Part shown: piece by piece, positions 1 to 5,913 of the stretch
How the letters are laid out: the number at the start of each line of letters is the position of its first letter
Position numbering within the stretch: position 1 is the stretch's first letter
NCBI GenBank assembly: GCA_025456105.1
Contig: JALOLG010000077.1
Span: 1 to 6,841, forward strand
DNA: 6,841 bases
Direction of reading: 5' to 3'
From: Ilumatobacteraceae bacterium
GTDB lineage: Bacteria > Actinomycetota > Acidimicrobiia > Acidimicrobiales > Ilumatobacteraceae
The notes under the pieces: generated by a model
Database searches by the model: none
Seen by the model: the letters and a program-made list of their open reading frames with translations, nothing else
What the model was told of the DNA's origin: nothing
Program-made: the position numbers and the translations under genes

Positions 1-975
1 GAGGACCAGCGCACCGGTGGGCGTTCGCTTCACCTCCATCCGCATCGCCGACACCGCGGCATCGGCCAGCCCCGCCGCGGCCACCTCGGGCTCGATGCCG
101 AGCACGCCCGCGACGGCGATCGCGCCGGCTGCGTTGAGCGCCATGTGCCCGCCGCTCACGGCGAGTCGCACCGGCACGCTCCCCCAGGGCGTGCGGGCCA
201 CGAACGAGGGCCGAGCGAGCTCGTCGAGCACCAGCTCGTCGACCACCACGTCGAGGCCTGTCCCCTGCCCGTACGTGACCACCCGGCCCGGTGCCGCCGA
301 CGCCATCGCCCGCACCCGGTGGTCGTCGCCGTTGAGCACGGCGACGCCGTCGGCCGGCAGCGCCTCCACGATCTCGCGCTTCGCGACGGCCACACCCTCG
401 ATGCCGCCCACCAGCTCGGTGTGCGAGTGGCCGACGGCGGTCACGATGGCGACGCTGGGCCGACCCACCTCGCACAGCCGGGCGATGTGGCCGAAGCCGC
501 GCATGCCCATCTCGAGCACGAGCACCTCGGTGTCGTCGGCGGCGTTGAGCAGCGTCACCGGCAGGCCCTGCTCGTTGTTGTAGCTGCGCTCGCTGGCCGT
601 CACCCGCCGAGCCGCGCCGAGCGCGGCCGCGGTGAGGTCCTTCGTGCTCGTCTTGCCCACGCTCCCCGTGATCCCCACCGTGGGCACGTCGAGCAGCGTG
701 CGGGCCCACCCCGCGAGGTCCATGAGCGCCGCCGCGGTGTCAGACACCTCGACCGCCGTGCCGCCGATCGGGGGCTGCTGCGTGAGGTAGGCGGGTGCAC
801 CGCGCTCGAGTGCGCCGGGGATGAACTCGTGCCCGTCGCGCTCGGCGACGAGCGGCACGAACAGCTGGCCTGCGACGAGCGTCCGGGAGTCGAACGAGGC
901 ACCGACGAGCTCGACGTCGGGACCGACCAGGCGCCCCCCGGTCGCCGCAGCCACCTGGGATGCCCGGAATCTCAC
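1..975 (-). CDS. murF: UDP-N-acetylmuramoyl-tripeptide--D-alanyl-D-alanine ligase (MurF), 3' end beyond window
   Basis: MurF is the cytoplasmic ATP-dependent ligase that adds D-Ala-D-Ala to UDP-MurNAc-tripeptide, the last soluble step of the peptidoglycan precursor. The 325 codons in the window lack a stop. Residues 1-98 are the substrate-binding domain (AAATGGRLVG at 10-18, FDSRTL at 28-33, GQLFVPL at 36-42). The central ATPase domain follows, with P-loop GSVGKTSTKD at 104-113, SYNNEQGLPVTLL at 131-143, LEMGMRG at 154-160 and AKREI at 198-202; K199 probably matches the modified Lys of Mur ligases. The reading stops in MRMEVKRTPTG (311-321), where the C-terminal domain should begin, so about 130 residues are missing at the window edge. 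GTG at 975 is chosen because it gives the usual short leader before the GG motif; GTG at 1020 is possible but would overlap ddl. No Shine-Dalgarno sequence is visible. The gene is divergent from ddl. Confidence 0.93.
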   Translation of the reverse strand, partial: MRFRASQVAAATGGRLVGPDVELVGASFDSRTLVAGQLFVPLVAERDGHEFIPGALERGAPAYLTQQPPIGGTAVEVSDTAAALMDLAGWARTLLDVPTVGITGSVGKTSTKDLTAAALGAARRVTASERSYNNEQGLPVTLLNAADDTEVLVLEMGMRGFGHIARLCEVGRPSVAIVTAVGHSHTELVGGIEGVAVAKREIVEALPADGVAVLNGDDHRVRAMASAAPGRVVTYGQGTGLDVVVDELVLDELARPSFVARTPWGSVPVRLAVSGGHMALNAAGAIAVAGVLGIEPEVAAAGLADAAVSAMRMEVKRTPTGALVL

Positions 976-999
976 GTCGGCGAACGGTACCGTCGGACC
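976..999. promoter_or_regulatory. Candidate bidirectional promoter in the murF/ddl divergent gap
   Basis: The 24 bp between the two GTG codons contain a perfect 10-bp palindrome, ACGGTACCGT, at 984-993. Because of the symmetry, the actinobacterial-type -10 pattern TANNNT occurs on both strands as TACCGT: at 988-993 on plus, six bases before the ddl GTG, and at 989-984 on minus, eight bases before the murF GTG. On plus, that spacing would put the transcription start at the first base of the ddl start codon, a leaderless message, which fits the absence of a Shine-Dalgarno sequence. No convincing -35 hexamer is seen on either strand. The alternative is a small operator, or chance. The palindrome and spacing are read directly; the promoter role is inferred. 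Confidence 0.42.
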
Positions 1000-2076
1000 G
1001 TGACGTCGGATCGGATCCACCTCGTCGTGCTGTTCGGCGGGCAGTCGGCCGAGCACGACGTGAGCTGCACCACCGCCGCGCACGTGCTCGCCGCCGTCGA
1101 CCACAGCCGCTACCGCGTCACGCCGATCGGCATCGCCACCGACGGCACGTGGGCGCTCGCCACCGAGGCACTCATGGCGCTGGAGGAGGGCCCGCACGCC
1201 CTGCCCGGCCGCCTCGACCCCACGGGCGACACCGTGGCCCCCTCCCCCGCCATCGCCGAGGCGATGGCCCAGGGCGAGCGCACGGTGGTGCTGCCGCTGC
1301 TCCACGGCCCGATGGGCGAGGACGGCACGGTGCAGGGGATGCTCGAGCTGGCCAACGTGCCCTACGTGGGCTCGGGGGTACTCGGCTCGGCGCTGGCCAT
1401 GGACAAGGCGATGGCCAAGCAGGTGCTCACGGCGAACGGCATCGCCCAGGCCGACTACCGGGCGTTCCGCGAGTCCGACCTCACCCCGGGGATGCCCGCC
1501 GAGCTGGCCGAGCAGCTCGGCCTGCCGTGCTTCGTGAAGCCGGCGAACATGGGGTCGTCGGTCGGCGTGTCGAAGGCACGCACGGTGGAGGAGGTGCGCG
1601 ACGCCATCGAGCACGCCCTCTCCTACGACGAGTGGGTGGTGGTGGAGGAGGCGATCGACGGCCGCGAGATCGAGGTGGCGGTCCTCGGTGCCGACGACCC
1701 CGAGGTGTCGGTGGCCGGCGAGATCGTCCCGGGCGAGGAGTTCTACTCCTACGACGACAAGTACGTCACCGACGGTGCCCAGCTGCTGATCCCGGCACCG
1801 CTCACCGACGACCAGATGGCCGAGGTGCGGTCACTGGCCGGGCGGGTGTTCGGACTGCTGCGCTGCGACGGCCTGGCGCGGGTCGACTTCTTCCTGGAGG
1901 AGGGCGGCCGCGGCTTCCTCGTCAACGAGGTGAACACGATGCCCGGGTTCACGCCCATCTCGATGTACCCGAAGCTGTGGCTGCACTCGGGGATGACGTA
2001 CCCGGGGCTCATCGACCGCCTGGTGGAGCTGGCGCTCGAGCGCCACACCCGGCGACGCCGCAACACCAAGCACTGA
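1000..2076 (+). CDS. ddl: D-alanine--D-alanine ligase (Ddl)
   Basis: Ddl is a cytoplasmic ATP-grasp enzyme that joins two D-alanines and supplies the substrate of MurF. The product is 358 residues, normal for the family. Motifs run in order: LFGGQSAEHDVS (11-22) with the Glu that positions the first D-Ala, LLHGPMGEDGTVQG (100-113), PYVGSGVLGSALAMDK (121-136), the ATP-binding K180 in FVKPANMGSSVGVSK, EEAIDGREIEV (216-226), the FYSYDDKY loop (248-255), RVDFF with R294 and D296, and NEVNTMPGFTPISMYPKLW (309-327) with metal ligands E310 and N312. The Tyr-containing loop favours D-Ala-D-Ala over D-Ala-D-lactate synthesis (inference). GTG at 1000 puts VVLFGG at the usual distance from the N-terminus. 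The frame stays open upstream to about position 145, but that stretch is antisense to murF and does not resemble Ddl. The tail is basic (HTRRRRNTKH). The gene ends 15 bp from the convergent cyclase gene. Confidence 0.96.
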   Translation: MTSDRIHLVVLFGGQSAEHDVSCTTAAHVLAAVDHSRYRVTPIGIATDGTWALATEALMALEEGPHALPGRLDPTGDTVAPSPAIAEAMAQGERTVVLPLLHGPMGEDGTVQGMLELANVPYVGSGVLGSALAMDKAMAKQVLTANGIAQADYRAFRESDLTPGMPAELAEQLGLPCFVKPANMGSSVGVSKARTVEEVRDAIEHALSYDEWVVVEEAIDGREIEVAVLGADDPEVSVAGEIVPGEEFYSYDDKYVTDGAQLLIPAPLTDDQMAEVRSLAGRVFGLLRCDGLARVDFFLEEGGRGFLVNEVNTMPGFTPISMYPKLWLHSGMTYPGLIDRLVELALERHTRRRRNTKH

Positions 2077-2091
2077 CGGCCGTCGAGCGCG

Positions 2092-5000
2092 TCAGCTGCC
2101 GGCGATGCGCGGCAGCTGCACCACCCCGAGCTCCTCCAGGAGCTGGCGGGCACGTGCGTGGTCCTCGTGGCGGTCACCACCGCGAGCCGCCCGAACTCGG
2201 CCGCGCATGATGAGCGCCAAGGCGACCTCGTAGGTGGAGCCGAGCTCCTCCCCGATCTCCATGACACGCTCGGCCGCCGCCTCGGCGCCGTCGTAGTCGC
2301 CGTCGAGGAACAGCGCCCACGACTTGGCACGCAGCAGCATCGCCTCGAGCAGCGGGTCACCCATCTTGGCGGCGTCCTGGAACAGCGGCTCCGCCGAAGC
2401 CACTGCCGCCCGGGCCTCACCTGCGAACACCTCGCACTCGAGCTGGAAGACCTTGGTCTCCAGCACGAAGTACGACGCTCCCATCGCCTCGAACTGCTGC
2501 AGCGCATCGGCGAGCTCCGCTCGTGCACGATCGAACTCACCGCGACGAGCGAAGAGCCGACCGAGGTAGCACACGGCGACGGCCACACCCACGGTGTAGC
2601 CGGACCGCCGGAAGAGCCGCAGCGCCTCGTCGAACAGCCCCTCGGCCTCGTCGAGGCGCCCCTGGTCGGACAGGATCTCTCCGATGTTGAGCGTGGCGGT
2701 CGCCGCCCCGATCACGTCGCCGACGTCGCTCGCAGCCGCCCGGCTCCCCTCGTAGTCGGTGAGAGCGTCGACCCATCGGCCCTCGTCCTTCGCGTAGGCG
2801 CCGCGGTTGTTCAGCACGAGTGCGACGTGGGTGAGGTCGCCGAGCTCCTGGAACAGCTCGAGCGGCGCCTCCCAGTACTCGGCCGCCTCGGGGCGTCGCA
2901 GCTGCGCGTATCCGAGCAGCAGGAGGTAGCCGGCTTGCGCCAGCATCTTCTTGTCGGCCAGCTCCTTCGCCGCCTCCTCCGCCCGCCGACCCCACCGGAT
3001 GGTCTCGGGGAGTCGACCCTGGCGGTACATGACGGCGGCGTACGCGAGCGCGACGTCGCCCTCGGCCCGTCGACGCCGGCCGGCCTCCAGCCGGGCTGCC
3101 GCTGCGAGCGCCCGACCGTGCCACCGCAGCGCCTCGGAGTACCGGCCCTGGCGTTCACGGAGGATGCCCGACTTCCGGAGCAGGCGCACCTGCAGCTCGG
3201 GCTCGGGCTTGCACGAGCGAGCGAGCGAGAGCGCGGCGTCAGCCTGCTCGAAGCGCCCGTCGACCTCGAGGGCGTCGGCCATCGTCTCGGCGACGGCCGC
3301 GACGGCGGACGGTCCGGGACGGTGGCTCCTGGGGACCTCGAGGGCACGTCGGTAGAACTCCGCCGCCTCGGCGTGGGCGTACTTGCTGCGGGCGCGGTCG
3401 CCGGCGATCACCGAGTAGCGCCACGACCGGTCCCAGACACCGGCGCTGTGGAAGTGCAGCGACAAGAGCTCGGACGACTCCGCCCAGTCCTCCCCGGCGC
3501 GGCGTTCGAGCACCTGCCCGATGTCGGCGTGCAGCTGGCGGCGGCGCCGGTACGACAGCCCCCCGTAGGCCACCTCGCGGTACAGGCCCTGCTCGAATCG
3601 GTAGCGGCCCTCGGGTGTGCGGCTGAGGAAGCCCTGCAGGCTCCGCCAGCGGTCGGGCATGCGGAGGTCGAGCTCGCCGGTGGCCTCGGCCAGGAGGTTG
3701 ACGTCGACGAAGGTGCCGAGCACCGCCGCCTCGCGCAGGAGCAGGCGGTCGGACGCGTTCAACGTGTCGATGCGGGCGGTCACGAGCGCCTCGATCGAAT
3801 CAGGGGTCGCCATGCCCTCGCCGACGCCCGCACGGATCAGCTCGAGGAGGAACAGCGGGTTGGTGACGCCGCGCCGCAGCAGGTCGGGCAGGTCGTCCTC
3901 GCTCGCTCCGATGCCGGCGCGCACCGCGGCGCGGGCGACCTCTTCGACCTCGGCAGCGTCGAGGGGCCCGACCTCGACGTGCACCGCATCGTCGGCTGTC
4001 GAAGCGAAGCTCTCGGTGTCGGTCCGCCGGAGACCGACGATCAGCCATGGCCGGCGGGCGCCGCGCCGGGACATGGCTGCGAAGAGATCCTCCGAGGCCT
4101 CGTCGAGCCGATGGGCCTCGTCGACCAGGATCAGGGCCGGGCCGCCGATGGTGGAGGTGAGCAGGTCGACCACGACGTCGCGGAGCTTGCCGGCCCGGTT
4201 CGCCGGGTCGATGCGCTCGACGGCAGGTGTCATCGGCACGTCGGCGTTGAACGCGATCGCGAGCAACGGCAGCCAGTCGAGCTGCTCGGGGGCGTGCGCC
4301 TCGACCCACGACGACAGCCGCTTGCCTGCGACCGACGCCGATGCCGCACGATCGATGTCGAGGTGCTGACGCAGCATGGTCGAGACGGCGAAGTAGGGGG
4401 TGTTGCGCGCATACAGCCCGCCGTTGCCGCGCAGGACCACCACGTCGGGGTGGCGGCCCGCCAGCTCGGCGACGAGACGCGTCTTGCCGATGCCCGGCTC
4501 TCCGGCGAGGTCGACCACCGCGCCGCGCCCGCCCCGCGCCGCGTCGAGGAGCCCCTCCAACCGCTCCAGCTCGTCGCGTCGCCCCACGAACGGCACGTCG
4601 CCGTCGGCCGCCGCCGCGGGGACCTCGGCGAGGCCCTCGTCGAGCTGGGGACCGACGAGGGCCGCGTCGATGGGCTCCGTCTTGCCCTTGACCAGGAACG
4701 GCTCGAGCGGCGTCAGCTCGAACTTCGTGGGCACCTGATCGAGGACCGCCCGGCTCGCGACCAGCTGGCCCGGCGCCGACTTCTGCATCAGCCGAGCGGC
4801 CAGGTTCACGGTGTCGCCCATCACCGTGAACGTGCGACGACGCTCCGAGCCGAGGTCGCCCATGAACACCGGACCGCGGTTGAGGCCGGCGCGCAGCGGC
4901 AGGCCGACGTCGGTCTCGATGATCGCACGAGCGGCACGGACGGCGGCGTCCTCGTCGTGCCCGGTCGAGCGCGGGGCGCCCGCCGCCAGGATGATCTTGC

Positions 5001-5895
5001 CGCCTCCTGCGTAGACGTCGCTGGCCAGCCAGAACACGCCGAATCGATCGGTGGCCTCGTTGGTGGCCGATGCGAGCGCCTGGAGCCGCGCGTGCACCTC
5101 GTCGGGTCCGGCCTCCGCGAGCAGCGCGTCCACGCCACCGAAGAACACGAAGCCGACCGTCACGACCCGGTGCTCGGCCACGCGCCCCGCTTCCGTCTGC
5201 TCGGTGAGCCAGTCGGGCACGAACGGCTCGACCTCACCCTCGACGAGCCCGCCGCCGCCCGGGCACCGCACGGTGACCGCCGGGTCGCCAGCGAGCACGC
5301 GACCCTCGTCGGTGGTCTCACCGAGCACGGCCTCGTCGACGAGCGCAGCGGCGGCATGGCTGAGCAGCACCTGACCGCGCTCGGCCGCGCCCTCGCAGCC
5401 GACCGTGGCGCTCATGCCCGGGCCCACCACGAGCAGCTCCTGGTGCCCCGCATCCACGAGGTGCAGATCGAACGTCCCGCTGTGGACTCCCTGCGAGATG
5501 CCGAGCTTGACCCGCTTGATCAGGGGGGTCGACCAGGTGCGCTCGATGAGACGGCGCATGCGCAGACACGCCGCAGCGGCGCGAGCGGCGTGCTCATCGC
5601 CGGTGAACAGCACGAGCAGGGCATCACCGCCGAACTTGAGCACGTCGCCACCGTGCTCGTCGAGGATCTCGATCATGCCGCCGAAGCACTGGTTGAGGAG
5701 CGCGGTCAGCTCTTCAGCGCCCTCGCGGCCATAGCCGGCGAGACGCTCGGACAGCGCTGTGAAGCCCGAGATGTCGGCCGAGACGAGTGAGCCCTCGACC
5801 TGGCGGTGGCGCGGCTCGTCGGACGGCCAGCGGCGCAGGAGGTCGGGGACGTACGACCCCGCCGGCGAGTCGATGGCGGTCGCCGGCGGGGTCAT
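2092..5895 (-). CDS. Soluble-adenylyl-cyclase-like regulator: two class III cyclase domains, AAA/STAND-type NTPase, TPR-like repeats
   Basis: A 1267-residue protein with no signal peptide or membrane segment, so cytoplasmic. Cyclase domain 1 (about 35-210) has SADISGFTAL with metal-ligand D41 and LKFGGDALLVLF with K87 and D91. Cyclase domain 2 (about 242-415) has lost both metal Asp (F251, G299) but keeps DTVNLAARL with N364 and R368, which domain 1 lacks (S162, G166). Together they could form one cAMP-producing (possibly cGMP-producing) site. An AAA_16-like NTPase follows, starting at FVGRRDELERLEGLL (436-450), with Walker A GEPGIGKT (465-472), Walker B LILVDE (588-593) and the family's FEQGLYREVAYGGLSYRRRRQLH element (767-789). 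From about 820 to 1240 there are TPR-like helical pairs such as GRLDEAEGLFDEALRLF (1079-1095). ATG 5895 is the only credible start before D41; no Shine-Dalgarno sequence is seen. The activating signal is unknown; the NTPase and TPR part presumably senses a ligand or protein. Assignment of the architecture is firm; catalytic activity is inferred. Confidence 0.92.
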   Translation of the reverse strand: MTPPATAIDSPAGSYVPDLLRRWPSDEPRHRQVEGSLVSADISGFTALSERLAGYGREGAEELTALLNQCFGGMIEILDEHGGDVLKFGGDALLVLFTGDEHAARAAAACLRMRRLIERTWSTPLIKRVKLGISQGVHSGTFDLHLVDAGHQELLVVGPGMSATVGCEGAAERGQVLLSHAAAALVDEAVLGETTDEGRVLAGDPAVTVRCPGGGGLVEGEVEPFVPDWLTEQTEAGRVAEHRVVTVGFVFFGGVDALLAEAGPDEVHARLQALASATNEATDRFGVFWLASDVYAGGGKIILAAGAPRSTGHDEDAAVRAARAIIETDVGLPLRAGLNRGPVFMGDLGSERRRTFTVMGDTVNLAARLMQKSAPGQLVASRAVLDQVPTKFELTPLEPFLVKGKTEPIDAALVGPQLDEGLAEVPAAAADGDVPFVGRRDELERLEGLLDAARGGRGAVVDLAGEPGIGKTRLVAELAGRHPDVVVLRGNGGLYARNTPYFAVSTMLRQHLDIDRAASASVAGKRLSSWVEAHAPEQLDWLPLLAIAFNADVPMTPAVERIDPANRAGKLRDVVVDLLTSTIGGPALILVDEAHRLDEASEDLFAAMSRRGARRPWLIVGLRRTDTESFASTADDAVHVEVGPLDAAEVEEVARAAVRAGIGASEDDLPDLLRRGVTNPLFLLELIRAGVGEGMATPDSIEALVTARIDTLNASDRLLLREAAVLGTFVDVNLLAEATGELDLRMPDRWRSLQGFLSRTPEGRYRFEQGLYREVAYGGLSYRRRRQLHADIGQVLERRAGEDWAESSELLSLHFHSAGVWDRSWRYSVIAGDRARSKYAHAEAAEFYRRALEVPRSHRPGPSAVAAVAETMADALEVDGRFEQADAALSLARSCKPEPELQVRLLRKSGILRERQGRYSEALRWHGRALAAAARLEAGRRRRAEGDVALAYAAVMYRQGRLPETIRWGRRAEEAAKELADKKMLAQAGYLLLLGYAQLRRPEAAEYWEAPLELFQELGDLTHVALVLNNRGAYAKDEGRWVDALTDYEGSRAAASDVGDVIGAATATLNIGEILSDQGRLDEAEGLFDEALRLFRRSGYTVGVAVAVCYLGRLFARRGEFDRARAELADALQQFEAMGASYFVLETKVFQLECEVFAGEARAAVASAEPLFQDAAKMGDPLLEAMLLRAKSWALFLDGDYDGAEAAAERVMEIGEELGSTYEVALALIMRGRVRAARGGDRHEDHARARQLLEELGVVQLPRIAGS
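2093..2118. terminator. Stem-loop between convergent genes, possible bidirectional terminator without U-tract
   Basis: CAGCTGCCG at 2093-2101 is the exact reverse complement of CGGCAGCTG at 2110-2118, giving a 9-bp stem with an 8-nt loop. It begins 17 bases after the ddl stop codon and covers the last codons and stop of the cyclase gene, so both transcripts would form it. No T-run follows on either strand, so it is not a classical Rho-independent terminator. Stem-loops lacking a U-tract have been proposed as terminators in GC-rich actinobacteria. The structure is seen directly; the terminator role is inferred from position alone. Confidence 0.38.
5855..5893 (-). promoter_or_regulatory. 14-bp perfect hairpin over the cyclase start codon and first codons
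   Basis: The plus-strand arm GACCCCGCCGGCGA at 5855-5868 is the exact reverse complement of TCGCCGGCGGGGTC at 5880-5893, with an 11-nt loop (5869-5879). In the minus-strand message the stem starts at the G of the AUG (+3), runs to +16, loops, and closes at +28 to +41. Twelve of the 14 pairs are G-C, so the start region would be held in a very stable structure. It could limit translation initiation of the cyclase. Alternatively, lying 20 bases after the stop of the upstream Ig-like gene, it could be a transcription terminator or attenuator or a message stabiliser for that gene, although no U-run follows. The hairpin is certain; its role is open. Confidence 0.5.
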
Positions 5896-5913
5896 CGAGT
5901 TCGTTCTATCGGA

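Noticed and set aside
966..994. ECF-sigma-like promoter for ddl (GGAAT at 966-970, CGTC at 991-994)
   Set aside because: The 20-bp spacing is longer than the usual 16-17 bp, and such short motifs occur often by chance.
145..999. Upstream in-frame extension of ddl by 285 codons
   Set aside because: It is antisense to murF, has the Arg/His/Ala-rich composition typical of GC-rich shadow frames, and Ddl homology begins right after GTG 1000.
2075..2084. GACGGCCGTC palindrome at the ddl stop
   Set aside because: A 10-bp palindrome with no loop cannot make a useful hairpin; the 2093-2118 stem-loop is the better candidate.
960..2210. 416-codon plus-strand frame overlapping ddl
   Set aside because: It is an Arg/Gly/Pro-rich alternate frame of ddl with no motif; the ddl frame carries all conserved residues.
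5143..5160. Possible frameshift or error removing the metal Asp of cyclase domain 2
   Set aside because: The flanking frame continues without disruption into conserved segments, and the other domain 2 metal position is also substituted, which points to true divergence of the domain.
2158..5790. 1210-codon open frame on the plus strand opposite the cyclase gene
   Set aside because: Long antisense frames arise from biased third positions in GC-rich DNA. The translation has no recognisable domain, while the minus strand encodes a clear multi-domain protein.
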